Below are positions 18,702 to 27,817 of a stretch of DNA of 64,000 nucleotides, in pieces. The translations under genes and the position numbers were made by a program. Origin of the DNA: Microbulbifer sp. MI-G (GTDB lineage Bacteria; Pseudomonadota; Gammaproteobacteria; Pseudomonadales; Cellvibrionaceae); contig NZ_CP098023.1 in assembly GCF_030440425.1 (NCBI RefSeq), positions 2,097,501-2,161,500 on the forward strand. Direction: 5' to 3'. Below the pieces are notes generated by a model. That model was not told the DNA's origin and made no database searches. It was given only the letters and a program-made list of their open reading frames with translations. Position 1 is the stretch's first letter. The number at the start of each line of letters is the position of its first letter.

Positions 18702-20219
18702 TTAACGGTAAATATCCTCTCCGCGCGCCCACCAGCCGTGAAAACCGTAGGGGATTCTATGGGGTAGCCTGACAGTTGCCAGTGGACCGGAAGTAATATC
18801 CCGGGCATCAAAAATCAAACAGCTGGAGCGCCAGCTTCGTGTATCCGTGACAAAGGTGGTGAGGTAGCCATCGTCTTCGGCACTGCTGCGATCAGCGCCC
18901 TTTTTAGGGACAAAAGGCGTCTCGCTGCCAAAGACCCCCGGGCCGTAATCCCACTCCTGGCGTGTGCCGGTTTCATTGTCGTACTTGATCAATCCGGTAA
19001 AGCGCAGGGTGTGCCCGCCTTCGTGTCTCAGAGGGATTTTCTGATGGTAGGCGTAGCGGGTTTTTACACCGTGAAAGAGTTGATTACTTTTGTTGAATTC
19101 CGAATTCAGGTCATCGATCGGCCCCTCCCGCACCTCGCCGGTGCAAAGGTTAAGTCGCCAGCGGTAGTTGTTGGCTTCCAGACGCATATAGGCAAGCATA
19201 TGGGAGAGCGCGCCCTCCTCGGGGTCGGCGTTGGGTATCGGGTTGGTGGAGCGGCAACCATCTATAATCACCCAGTCGCCTTCTTCCCAGGCATTGGAAG
19301 TGTGCAGTACATAGCAGGGTTCACACTCGAACCAGGTGACTTGACTGCCCAATCGTGGAATCAACCCAAAGCGGGTGGGCATATCGCGGTGAAAGCGAAT
19401 AATCCGTCGCCCGTGATGCCGAAGAACATGGGTATCATGAAACAATGGATGATCGTGCAGTATTGCGTGATTACTGGTGAAGGTAATCTCGTGGGGCAGG
19501 CGCGGGGCGGGCAGGTCAATGGGGCACTCGTGTTTAAGCTTGCCATCGGCCCCGAGAACACCGTAGGTCATATACGGGGGTGTATCGCCGAAATCGAAGA
19601 AGAACATTTCCCCGGTTTGCCAGTCGACGCGCGAATGAGCCGACATCTTGCGGGTCAGTTGACTGGGCGACTCCAAAGGCCCCAGATTTTCCAGGGTGAT
19701 AGGGTCCAGTGTATAGGGAATGCCGGCGTTATACCACAGGGTGATCAGGCGGCCATTGTGCCAGATGATATCGGTGTTGGAGGTGTCCTTGATTGGGAAA
19801 TCTGGCAGGGTAAAATCAAAAGTACCCATCACGCCGGGCCAAATAGCCTGGTGCTCGCGCTGTTCGCGCAATAGCGCCGCTGTTTGTATCTGACTGCTGC
19901 GGTAGGTGGCTTGGCCATCCTTGAAATAGAGCCCCTGTACCAGACCATCGCCATCAAAAGGGTGATATGAAGAGGAGGGCTTTTGGCGGGGATTGGGGCC
20001 GTTACGCAGATAGGCACCGTACATATCAGAGGGAATTTCTCCCTCTATCTCCAGATTCGTAGCGTGGGTGTCGATGTTATTGGTCGGCGCATAGACGCCA
20101 TGCAAATAGGGGTTGTCTATCTCGTAAATCCATTGTGGGGCATCTTCCAGTTGAGAAAATGCGCCAAGGCATTTGGTGGTGGTTGGAAAGGGTGCGTTTT
20201 CAGGGGATTGTATCGGCAT
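18702..20219 (-). CDS. Carotenoid oxygenase family protein (carotenoid/stilbene cleavage type)
   Basis: A 505-residue non-heme iron dioxygenase of the RPE65/carotenoid cleavage family, which split a conjugated double bond to give two aldehydes. Family features include YLRNGPNP, the FDGDGLV segment, and histidines in SAHSRVD, LPHEITFT, HDHPLFHDTH and the C-terminal YGFHGWW that match the four-His iron site. No signal peptide is visible, so it is cytoplasmic. Bacterial relatives cleave lignostilbenes, isoeugenol-type phenylpropenes or apocarotenoids. A PaaN-type aldehyde dehydrogenase in the neighbouring operon could take the aldehyde product. Two putative operator copies lie upstream. Confidence 0.9.
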   Translation of the reverse strand: MPIQSPENAPFPTTTKCLGAFSQLEDAPQWIYEIDNPYLHGVYAPTNNIDTHATNLEIEGEIPSDMYGAYLRNGPNPRQKPSSSYHPFDGDGLVQGLYFKDGQATYRSSQIQTAALLREQREHQAIWPGVMGTFDFTLPDFPIKDTSNTDIIWHNGRLITLWYNAGIPYTLDPITLENLGPLESPSQLTRKMSAHSRVDWQTGEMFFFDFGDTPPYMTYGVLGADGKLKHECPIDLPAPRLPHEITFTSNHAILHDHPLFHDTHVLRHHGRRIIRFHRDMPTRFGLIPRLGSQVTWFECEPCYVLHTSNAWEEGDWVIIDGCRSTNPIPNADPEEGALSHMLAYMRLEANNYRWRLNLCTGEVREGPIDDLNSEFNKSNQLFHGVKTRYAYHQKIPLRHEGGHTLRFTGLIKYDNETGTRQEWDYGPGVFGSETPFVPKKGADRSSAEDDGYLTTFVTDTRSWRSSCLIFDARDITSGPLATVRLPHRIPYGFHGWWARGEDIYR

Positions 20220-20263
20220 ACAGGGCCTCTCTTATATATACCTTTTTCAGGTAGTAGGCTTAG

Positions 20264-20281
20264 CTATTGTTAATAGACATT
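20264..20281 (-). promoter_or_regulatory. Putative operator, copy B
   Basis: Minus-strand sequence AATGTCTATTAACAATAG, the most divergent copy of the shared element; 45 bases before the oxygenase start codon. Confidence 0.4.
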
Positions 20282-20298
20282 TTTGCAGTCTATAACCA

Positions 20299-20316
20299 TA
20301 AGTCTATTAGCGCAAG
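20299..20316 (+). promoter_or_regulatory. Putative operator, copy C
   Basis: Plus-strand sequence TAAGTCTATTAGCGCAAG, matching the core GTCTA-TA-C of the other copies. Confidence 0.5.
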
Positions 20317-20455
20317 TTTCATTTTTATTAATTTATGCGATTTCTGAAGGATTAATAAAGGGCGTGAATGGTTTATTATTTATCTTTTTTATATAAAAGT
20401 TTACTCTCCGAACGCTTGTTTATCCGCATTCTTTTGATATACGATCTTTATATAT

Positions 20456-20473
20456 TAAGTCTAATAGCAAAAG
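20456..20473 (+). promoter_or_regulatory. Putative operator, copy D
   Basis: Plus-strand sequence TAAGTCTAATAGCAAAAG, the best match to copy A; it lies 55 bases before the start of the nitronate-monooxygenase-like gene, where it would overlap or flank a promoter. Confidence 0.55.
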
Positions 20474-20527
20474 CCTGTAGAAATGGTGTGGATTTACGGC
20501 GCTGGATAACCTGGGGATTGTTGGAGA

Positions 20528-21478
20528 ATGAGTAATAAGAGTGGTACCGACTCCATATTAAAAGAAAGCGAGTCAAAAAAACTAAAGTTGCCCATTATTC
20601 AGGCACCTATGTTTTTAGTGTCCGGACCGGAGATGGTGCTGGCGAGTTGTGAGTCGGGCATTGTTGGATCTTTTCCCGCTCCCAATGCCAGGACCCTGCA
20701 GGCTCTCGATAGCTGGTTGCACCGAATTACCGAGACTCTGACTGCAAAATCTCTGAGAGTCCCCTGGGCGGTCAATCTGATTATGCACCGCAGTAATAGT
20801 CGCCGCCATGAGGAACTGGCACTGGCGGTCGAGTATCGGGCTCCTCTTGTGATTACCGCACTGGGCAGTCCCCGAGAGGCAGTGGATCGGGTACACAGTT
20901 ATGGCGGCAAAGTGTATGCCGATGTGGTTTCACTTGAACTGGCCCGCAAGGCTGCGGCATCTGGTGTGGATGGCCTGGCGCTGGTATGTACCGGTGCCGG
21001 CGGTCATACCGGGCATATTTCGCCTTTTGCCTTTGTGGAAGAGGTGCGTGGATTCTTTGATGGCGAGATTATTCTCTCCGGTGCCATCGGCAGTGGACGG
21101 GCAGTGCGTGCAGCTCAGGTGTTGGGGGCAGACTACGTATATATGGGGACACGTTTTATACCCACGCACGAAAGCCTTGCCCAACGAGAATATAAACAGA
21201 TGCTGGTGGATGCCTCTGGAGCGGATATTGTTACCAGCGATGCAATAACCGGCGTTAAAGCCAATTGGTTGCGAAACAGTTTGATTCGCGGAGGTTATGA
21301 TCCCGATAACATGCCCAGCGCGGCTGAAATCGATTTTTTAAAGGCGGCAGGTGATGCAAAGCGCTGGCGGGATATCTGGTCCGCCGGCCAGGGTGTGGGT
21401 GCCATCACTCAAATACAGTCCATTGGCCAAGTGGTAGAACAACTCACGTCCGAATATCAGGCGGCATTGTCCCCTTAG
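20528..21478 (+). CDS. Nitronate monooxygenase-like FMN flavoprotein
   Basis: A 316-residue TIM-barrel flavoprotein of the nitronate monooxygenase / 2-nitropropane dioxygenase family. Motifs are PIIQAPMFLVSGPEMVLA at the N-terminus, the FMN-phosphate region GAGGHTG, and GADYVYMGTRFIPTHES. The family also includes enoyl-CoA-type reductases and uncharacterised enzymes in aromatic pathways, so oxidation of a nitronate is not certain here. It is the first gene of a four-gene rightward operon with an acyl-CoA ligase and two thiolases, diverging from the carotenoid oxygenase gene. Confidence 0.85.
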   Translation: MSNKSGTDSILKESESKKLKLPIIQAPMFLVSGPEMVLASCESGIVGSFPAPNARTLQALDSWLHRITETLTAKSLRVPWAVNLIMHRSNSRRHEELALAVEYRAPLVITALGSPREAVDRVHSYGGKVYADVVSLELARKAAASGVDGLALVCTGAGGHTGHISPFAFVEEVRGFFDGEIILSGAIGSGRAVRAAQVLGADYVYMGTRFIPTHESLAQREYKQMLVDASGADIVTSDAITGVKANWLRNSLIRGGYDPDNMPSAAEIDFLKAAGDAKRWRDIWSAGQGVGAITQIQSIGQVVEQLTSEYQAALSP

Positions 21479-21517
21479 AGGCGGGGCAGTATCGCTATAC
21501 ATCACAAAGGAAAAACC

Positions 21518-23230
21518 ATGATCACATCCTCCCGACAGAAAATAGAAGAATATGAAGGCAGGGGACTTTGGCAGGGAGTCAAACTGCACGATCTGCTATT
21601 GGAAAGAGCGGCGAGACAGCCGGATTTGCTCGCGTTAGTGGATCAACCCAGTCGGCAGCAACTGGTGGGCTCTGAACCACAGCGCCTGACTTTTGCCGAG
21701 CTGCAAAGAGCCAGCGCCCATCTTGCTCACCGCCTGTTGGAGCAGGGGGTGGGTTTTGAGGATCGTGTGATCGTGCAATTGCCCAATATTGTGGAATTGG
21801 TCATCTGCTATCTGGCTATCAGTCGAATTGGTGCCATTATTTCTCCGATACCGGTTCAGTATGGTCAGCACGAACTGGATCATATAGCCAAGGTGCTCGA
21901 TGCCCGCGCCTACATTGCCGTAAAAACTTTGAAAGGCAAGCCGTTTGGCAGTTTGATGGCAAAAACCTTGGGCAGTCATCTATCGGTGCTGGTACTGGAC
22001 GAAAACCTGCATATAGATTATGGGGATGATACTCAGGCACGCCGACATCTACAAAAGCATGAAGCTGCCAATCCCTGGGATGCCAATCATATTTTTACCC
22101 TCTGCTGGACCTCGGGCACCACAGGCATGCCCAAAGGGGTACCGCGCTCGCACAATATGTGGCTCAGTGTGGCGCTCAACTGCATTGAAGCGGGAGATTA
22201 CCGGCCCGGCGATGTACTGTTAAATCCCTTTCCCCTGGTCAATATGGCCTCGGTGAGTGCTTTTCTTTACCCCTTTGCCCTATCAGGCTGTACGCTCGTA
22301 TTGCACCAGCCCTTTGAACCGGAGGTTTTTCTGCAGCAACTGCAGAACGAGAGCGTTAGTTTTACCCTTGCGCCGCCCTCATTGCTCAACCGCCTGGCAA
22401 AAAATGAAACGCTGTGGGGACAATTCGATTTTTCAGCTTTGCGTGCCATTGGTTCCGGGTCCGCACCGTTATCACCCTGGATGATAGAAAAGTTTGAGGG
22501 TGCCTACGGTATCGGCGTGGTGAATTATTACGGTTCCAACGAGGGCATCAGTCTGGTATCGAGACCCGAGGATATACCAGAGCCCTCAGTGCGAGCCTGT
22601 ATGTTTCCGCGTTTCGGTGCCGCCGGGCTCACTTGGCCATCCCGAGCCAGCAAGAGTATCTGGACCAAAGTGGTCGATGTAAAAACCGGTGAGGAGATCA
22701 CAGAAGCGGGCGTGGCCGGAGAGTTGGCTGTCAAGGGACCCACGGTCTTTGATGGTTACTGGAGGGCGGATTCTGTAGAGGTGTTTACCAAAGACGGCTA
22801 TTTCCTGACCGGGGATCTGGTGGAAATATGTGGTGATGGAAACCGCTTTTACCGTATTGCCGGGCGCTGCAAGGATATCATCAACCGCGGTGGTATGAAA
22901 ATATCCCCCTCGGAGATCGATGTGCTGCTGGAAGGTTTGCCCGGGACCATCGATGTTGCAGTTTGCTCCTATGCCGATGCTGACCTGGGTGAACGCATCT
23001 GTGCCTGTGTAGTGCCCAGCGATGGTACCAATGCTCCGAAACTGGACAAACTTGTCGATTACCTGTGTGAAAAGGGTATCGCCAGGATCAAGTTACCAGA
23101 ACGTTTGGAATTGTTTTCGCAACTGCCCAGGAATCCTCTGGGCAAGGTTCAGCGCTTTGTTTTGCAGCAGTGGGTCGGTGAACGCATTGCGGCCGGGGCT
23201 TGTGCACACACCGACCAAGAGGAACTATAA
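21518..23230 (+). CDS. Acyl-CoA ligase (class I AMP-forming), second in cluster
   Basis: A 570-residue cyclohexanecarboxylate/long-chain-type acyl-CoA synthetase. It has the P-loop WTSGTTGMPKGVPRSH, YYGSNEGISL, the hinge GYFLTGDLVEI, the GRCKDIINRGGMKISPSEID region and the C-terminal lysine in RNPLGKVQRF. AGGAAAAACC precedes the ATG. It is distinct from the ligase at 10374-11888, so the cluster encodes two CoA-activation steps, perhaps for the two halves of a cleaved substrate. Confidence 0.88.
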   Translation: MITSSRQKIEEYEGRGLWQGVKLHDLLLERAARQPDLLALVDQPSRQQLVGSEPQRLTFAELQRASAHLAHRLLEQGVGFEDRVIVQLPNIVELVICYLAISRIGAIISPIPVQYGQHELDHIAKVLDARAYIAVKTLKGKPFGSLMAKTLGSHLSVLVLDENLHIDYGDDTQARRHLQKHEAANPWDANHIFTLCWTSGTTGMPKGVPRSHNMWLSVALNCIEAGDYRPGDVLLNPFPLVNMASVSAFLYPFALSGCTLVLHQPFEPEVFLQQLQNESVSFTLAPPSLLNRLAKNETLWGQFDFSALRAIGSGSAPLSPWMIEKFEGAYGIGVVNYYGSNEGISLVSRPEDIPEPSVRACMFPRFGAAGLTWPSRASKSIWTKVVDVKTGEEITEAGVAGELAVKGPTVFDGYWRADSVEVFTKDGYFLTGDLVEICGDGNRFYRIAGRCKDIINRGGMKISPSEIDVLLEGLPGTIDVAVCSYADADLGERICACVVPSDGTNAPKLDKLVDYLCEKGIARIKLPERLELFSQLPRNPLGKVQRFVLQQWVGERIAAGACAHTDQEEL

Positions 23231-23232
23231 AT

Positions 23233-24468
23233 ATGTCGGCAAGTGTCTATTTACTGGGTGGCAGCCAGAGCGATTTTGCCCGCAACTGGGCCCGCGAGGG
23301 CCTGGATATCTTCGCAATGTTTCGCTGCTGCCTGGAGCAGGGGCTGGCATCCACAGGGCTTTATCCCGATCAGATTGAGGTGGGGCATGTGGGGAATTTT
23401 GCCGGTGACCTGTTTGCCGGGCAGGGACTACTAGGTGGATTCTTTGCCCAGGCCTTTCCGGAGTTAAACGGTATGCCCACGACGCGTCATGAAGCCGCCT
23501 GTGCCTCTGGCTCCATGGCTCTGCTGGGGGCCATCAGGGATATTCGCTGTGGCGATTGCGATTTGGCCTGTGTGCTGGGGCTGGAATATATGCGCAACGT
23601 GCCGGGAAAAACCGGAGCTGACTATCTGGGCGCAGCCACCTGGAAAGGAATAGAGGCGCAGCACTGCGACTATCCCTGGCCATTGATGTTCAGCCGTATT
23701 ATCGATGAATACGAGCGCCGCCATGGCATTGATACCAAGCACCTGCGGACAATTGCCAAGCTGAACTTTGCCAATGCAAGGAAAAATCCCCGCGCGCAAT
23801 CGCGCAACTGGCAATTTGAACCCGAATTCTTTACCGATTGTGATGCCCACAACCCAATTATTGAAGGGCGTATTCGCAAGTCTGACTGTGGACAAATTAC
23901 CGATGGTGCGGCCTGTATCTTTGTGGCCAGTGAGCGGGCCGCCAAGGTGTATGCTCGCCAGCATAACCTCAATTTACGGGATATTCCCCGCATCAAAGGC
24001 TGGGGCCACCGCTCAGCCGCCATTGAGCTGGAGACCAAGTTGCACCACAGTGAAGGCAATCCATTGTTATTCCCCCATATCCGGCAGCTGGTTGGCGACG
24101 CTCTGGCCCGAGCCCAACTGAGAGACATCACTGACCTGGATGGTCTGGAGATACACGATTGTTTTTCTATCACCGAATATATGGTGATCGATCATTGCGG
24201 TCTGACAGCGCCGGGCGAGAGCTGGAAGGCAATAGAGGAGGGCCGCATCGCCGCTGATGGCGACTTGCCAATCAATGCCAGTGGTGGCCTGATCGGGTTG
24301 GGGCACCCGGTGGGCGCCACCGGTGTGCGCATGGTGCTGGACTGTCATCGGCAGGTTACCGCACAGGCCGGGGATTATCAGATATCGGGAGCGAAGAATA
24401 TGGGTACCTTTAATCTGGGTGGCAGTGCCACCACTTGTGCCAGTTTTATCGTGGGGGTAGGTAAATGA
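23233..24468 (+). CDS. SCP2/lipid-transfer-type thiolase, second in cluster
   Basis: A 411-residue acetyl-CoA acetyltransferase-like thiolase with nucleophile Cys90 in HEAACASGSMALL, and active-site regions LEIHDCFSITEYM and GLGHPVGATGVRM. The ATG at 23233, two bases after the ligase stop, fits the family N-terminus (MSASVYLLGGSQSDF); the frame also runs back to 23200 inside the ligase gene. Its last four bases overlap the next thiolase (ATGA), so the two are translationally coupled and may act on successive chain-shortening steps. Confidence 0.87.
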   Translation: MSASVYLLGGSQSDFARNWAREGLDIFAMFRCCLEQGLASTGLYPDQIEVGHVGNFAGDLFAGQGLLGGFFAQAFPELNGMPTTRHEAACASGSMALLGAIRDIRCGDCDLACVLGLEYMRNVPGKTGADYLGAATWKGIEAQHCDYPWPLMFSRIIDEYERRHGIDTKHLRTIAKLNFANARKNPRAQSRNWQFEPEFFTDCDAHNPIIEGRIRKSDCGQITDGAACIFVASERAAKVYARQHNLNLRDIPRIKGWGHRSAAIELETKLHHSEGNPLLFPHIRQLVGDALARAQLRDITDLDGLEIHDCFSITEYMVIDHCGLTAPGESWKAIEEGRIAADGDLPINASGGLIGLGHPVGATGVRMVLDCHRQVTAQAGDYQISGAKNMGTFNLGGSATTCASFIVGVGK

Positions 24469-25667
24469 ATTCCGCTTATATCTATGATGCTATTCGCAGT
24501 CCACGGGGGCGCGCCAAAGCTTCGGGTGGACTGTACGATCTGACATCTCTGGAGTTAATGAAGCAGCTCTATGAGGCTTTGGAGTCCCGCACAGGACTGG
24601 ATAAGGGGAGAGTCCAGGATGTGATCCTGGGCTGTGTCACTCAGTCCGGGGAGCAAGCTGCCAATATCGCCAAAACTTCGTTGCTCTATGCCGGATGGCC
24701 ACAGCAGGTACCGGGTATCACCCTCAATCGTTTTTGTTCCTCCGGTCTCGATGCCATCAACTTCGCCGCTCTCAAGGTCAGTGCCGGACAGGCATCCTCG
24801 GTATTGGCCGGAGGGGTGGAGGTGATGTCGCGGATTCCGATGTTGTCGGATCGCGCCTCCGTTTTTACCGATGCCGCCCTGGCAGCCCGTTGTCGTATGT
24901 TGATGATGGGCTCGGGTGCCGACCTGGTTGCCTCATTGTACGCGGTATCCCGGCAGGAGGCGGATGCCCTTGCACTGCAAAGCCAACAGCGAGCGGCACG
25001 GGCCAGGGATGCTGGTTGGTTCAGCTCCATCGTGCCCATAAGCAACATTGTCAAGGGCATTGTGATAAAGACCGATGAGTGTATTCGTGATAACACTACA
25101 CTGGAATCCCTTGCGCAGTTGCCAGCGGCATTTGCTGAACTGGGTGCGAATGGGGTGGATGCCATGCAACTGCAGAGTGTGGAGGGGCTCAGTGATATCC
25201 GCCATATTCATACTGCCGGCAATTCCCCAGCCATGGCTGACGGTGCAGCGCTTTTGTGGATAGGGAATGCGCAGTTGGGTAGGGATATGGGACTGCCGAG
25301 GCGAGCCAGAATCCGCGCGGCAGTCAGCCTTTGCGATGACCTTATGACCGTGAATACCGGCTGTGTCAAGGCCGTTGGCACCCTGATGCAGCAACAGGGC
25401 CTCTCGGTTGCCGATGTGGATCTTTTTGAATTACATGAGGCTTTTGCAGCGACGGTCATCAAGTGTCGTCGCGATCTTGAGATTGACGAAGACAAGTTAA
25501 ACGTAAATGGTGGTGTGATTGCTTTGGGGCATCCCATGGGCGCCACCGGTGCTGTGATGGCCGGGACCTTGCTAGATGAACTGGAACGCCGCGATCTACA
25601 ACTGGGAATAGTCGCTGCCAGTGGAGCGGCGGGAACCGGCACTGCACTGCTGATAGAGCGTTGTTAA
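24465..25667 (+). CDS. Acetyl-CoA C-acyltransferase (degradative-type thiolase)
   Basis: A 400-residue classical thiolase with Cys91 in NRFCSSGLDAINFA, FELHEAFAAT and the C-terminal NVNGGVIALGHPMGATGA. The length and motifs match beta-ketothiolases of beta-oxidation (FadA/FadI type). It overlaps the upstream thiolase by four bases and ends the operon. It differs from the two SCP2-type thiolases nearby, which lack the NGG-type C-terminal block in this exact form. Confidence 0.9.
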   Translation: MNSAYIYDAIRSPRGRAKASGGLYDLTSLELMKQLYEALESRTGLDKGRVQDVILGCVTQSGEQAANIAKTSLLYAGWPQQVPGITLNRFCSSGLDAINFAALKVSAGQASSVLAGGVEVMSRIPMLSDRASVFTDAALAARCRMLMMGSGADLVASLYAVSRQEADALALQSQQRAARARDAGWFSSIVPISNIVKGIVIKTDECIRDNTTLESLAQLPAAFAELGANGVDAMQLQSVEGLSDIRHIHTAGNSPAMADGAALLWIGNAQLGRDMGLPRRARIRAAVSLCDDLMTVNTGCVKAVGTLMQQQGLSVADVDLFELHEAFAATVIKCRRDLEIDEDKLNVNGGVIALGHPMGATGAVMAGTLLDELERRDLQLGIVAASGAAGTGTALLIERC

Positions 25668-25818
25668 TCCTACCCGGTAAACTGCCAAGAGAATCCCCGA
25701 TAATTTGCACAGATGTGATAATTGAAGAAACGCCGGATTGGCTTGCTATGATGGCATTTGTAAATGCGACTGAATGAATTCGAAGAGAGAAGAAATACAC
25801 GGTATTGAGGATGCGAAC

Positions 25819-27360
25819 ATGAAAAAAGTGGTGAATGTTGCTCTCTTATTAATGGCTTTCTTTTTGTTGCTGATAGGAATGCATGCCAGGGCTGGAGAGC
25901 ATGCAGTGCCCAAGCCGTGTGGAGCGAATCTGACACTGCCCGAAAATGTGCGACTGCGCGATGATCCAGCCTGGCAAGACACGGCTGGTTTGCCACGCTA
26001 CTGCCGGGTTCGCGGAAAAATTGGTGGGCGGGTGGGCTTTGAAATGCGTCTTCCAGAAAAGTGGAATGGTCGTTTTATGATGGCTGGATGCGGCGGCTTT
26101 TGCGGTCAGTTACTGCCAGATAAGGAAGGCTATTCAAACGCAATTAACGAGGCTTTGAAACTCGGCTATGCGGCCATCAGCCAGGATGGTGGTCATAGTG
26201 GTAAGAGCTGGGACGCGAGTTTTGCCGTTGGTGATCCGGATGCCCTGGCACTTTACGCGCATAAAGTATTACCGGTGGTTGCGAATGCCGGTACAGCCAT
26301 AGCAACCGCGTTTTATCAGCAAAGTCCACGCTATAAATATTACTCCGGATGCTCTAATGGTGGTCGTCTAGGTATGATGGCCGCTCAGCGCTACCCCGAT
26401 TTGTTTGACGGTATTGCCGCTGGTGGTAGTATTTTTGATCTGAGCGGCAATGCGGGGCTTTGGGGTAATTGGCTTGCCGGATTGGCAAAAAGCGGGGGCA
26501 AATACCTATTGCCCAGGGAAAAACTTCCCTTTCTGAAACATGAAGTTATGCAAAGATGCGATAGCAGCGATGGCCAGGTTGATGGTGTGATATCCAATCC
26601 CGGCGCCTGTCATGTGGATTTCAGAACGATGCAGTGTGGTTCAGAAAGCGAGGCGGTCAATCAGTGCCTGACCTCTACTGAGGCCCGCATGTTGAATACA
26701 CTGTACGGTGGAGTAAAAAACAGGGAGGGCAAAACCGTGTACCCTGTCTTACGCTATGGTGCCGAACACTATGGAGATATCTGGTTGTTTGGTTCTGAGG
26801 CAGCGCCCAGTTGGGGTGTGCTGGCTGCCAATAGCTACCGCAAGCTGCTCATGCACAGTGTCAACGAGTCAGATCCCGATAGTGCCATCACCACCGATGC
26901 CATGCAGACCTTGATTGCCAGGTCTTCTTTGCCTGCACTGACCGATGCAGTGGACACGGATCTCTCTGGTCTCAACAGGAACCATACCAAGTTGCTGATG
27001 TATCAGGGGCTGGCTGATCCACTGATTATCCCTGACCCGATCGTTGGATATTACAGAAAGGCAGTAGCAAACGCTGGCAGCCTTTCCGCGTTAAAACGCG
27101 ATGCGCGACTCTTTATGGTGCCGGGTATGGGACATTGCTGGGAAAAAAGTGCAAATGCGCCCGATGTATTTGATCCACTTGTGGCATTGCAGCAATGGGT
27201 TGAAGAAAATAAAGCCCCGGATTATTTGGTGGCGAAACAAGTGGATGATAGTGGCGAGGTAGTTCGCACCCGGCCTGTTTGCGCCTATCCGAAATTGGCC
27301 AGGCTCATAGAGGCCAAGTTTCCCGATAAGTGGCAAAGTTATCGATGTGAAGACTTATAA
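25819..27360 (+). CDS. Tannase / feruloyl esterase family protein, secreted
   Basis: A 513-residue serine esterase of the tannase family (PF07519), which releases phenolic acids such as gallate or ferulate from plant esters. The N-terminus is a signal peptide (VVNVALLLMAFFLLLIGMHARA). The family's paired motif is intact: catalytic serine in GCSNGG with its neighbouring cysteine, aspartate in LADPLIIP, and histidine-cysteine in PGMGHCWE. I chose ATG 25819 (MKKVVN) because it starts the signal peptide; the frame extends to 25774. It follows the thiolase operon and could feed aromatic acids into it; that link is inference. Confidence 0.88.
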   Translation: MKKVVNVALLLMAFFLLLIGMHARAGEHAVPKPCGANLTLPENVRLRDDPAWQDTAGLPRYCRVRGKIGGRVGFEMRLPEKWNGRFMMAGCGGFCGQLLPDKEGYSNAINEALKLGYAAISQDGGHSGKSWDASFAVGDPDALALYAHKVLPVVANAGTAIATAFYQQSPRYKYYSGCSNGGRLGMMAAQRYPDLFDGIAAGGSIFDLSGNAGLWGNWLAGLAKSGGKYLLPREKLPFLKHEVMQRCDSSDGQVDGVISNPGACHVDFRTMQCGSESEAVNQCLTSTEARMLNTLYGGVKNREGKTVYPVLRYGAEHYGDIWLFGSEAAPSWGVLAANSYRKLLMHSVNESDPDSAITTDAMQTLIARSSLPALTDAVDTDLSGLNRNHTKLLMYQGLADPLIIPDPIVGYYRKAVANAGSLSALKRDARLFMVPGMGHCWEKSANAPDVFDPLVALQQWVEENKAPDYLVAKQVDDSGEVVRTRPVCAYPKLARLIEAKFPDKWQSYRCEDL

Positions 27361-27817
27361 GGCTGTCAATGACACTTTAGGGGCCATAGGATTTTTTCAG
27401 TATATAGAAGCATAACCTCCAGGATCTCCGTTAGGTGTGTAGCACTGCTGGCCAAATTGGACTTGTTCACACCGGGTCAGACAGATTTGTTGAAACTGCG
27501 GGGCTTGGTCTGCTGGTTCTGGATGCAGTATGTAAATCCAGATTGTTGGGTCTGGGCAGGTAGACACTAAAAATCACGGCTTTTTATTCCGCAAGCCAGC
27601 TCGTACCCGCCCGTGACATTGTGCTTTATAAAGAATACACTTATAAAGTCGTTATCTTATCTTTTATCCTTTACAATACATAAAAGCATTAATGTGAAGG
27701 TTCAGACGAAGAATCAAGACCTCCAGAATACAGATTTTTATCGATCAGCTGGAAGTGGCGCTGGTATAAATACACAACTTCTGTTACATCGGTATAAAAA
27801 TAAGAGGAATCTCTGCT
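27361..27817. other. Intergenic region before the gamma-glutamyltransferase gene
   Basis: About 460 bp with no supportable gene. The last 200 bp are AT-rich with a repeated TTATAAAG (around 27625 and 27647), and AAGAGGAAT at 27802-27810 is a fair ribosome-binding site for the next ATG. Promoter elements were not assigned with confidence. Confidence 0.4.

Larger units (their letters stand above)
20220..20527. promoter_or_regulatory. Divergent control region between oxygenase and nitronate-monooxygenase operons
   Basis: A 308-bp AT-rich region between two divergent operons. It contains three copies of the 18-bp element also found before the paaN-like operon: two in direct orientation and one inverted. 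No open frame of interest lies in it. Confidence 0.6.

Noticed and set aside
18371..18811. 146-residue minus-strand open frame between receptor and oxygenase genes
   Set aside because: Begins inside the oxygenase gene in another frame and runs through non-coding sequence containing the inverted repeat.
19011..19874. 287-residue plus-strand open frame opposite the carotenoid oxygenase gene
   Set aside because: It mirrors a clear gene; its residues follow the complement of conserved oxygenase motifs.
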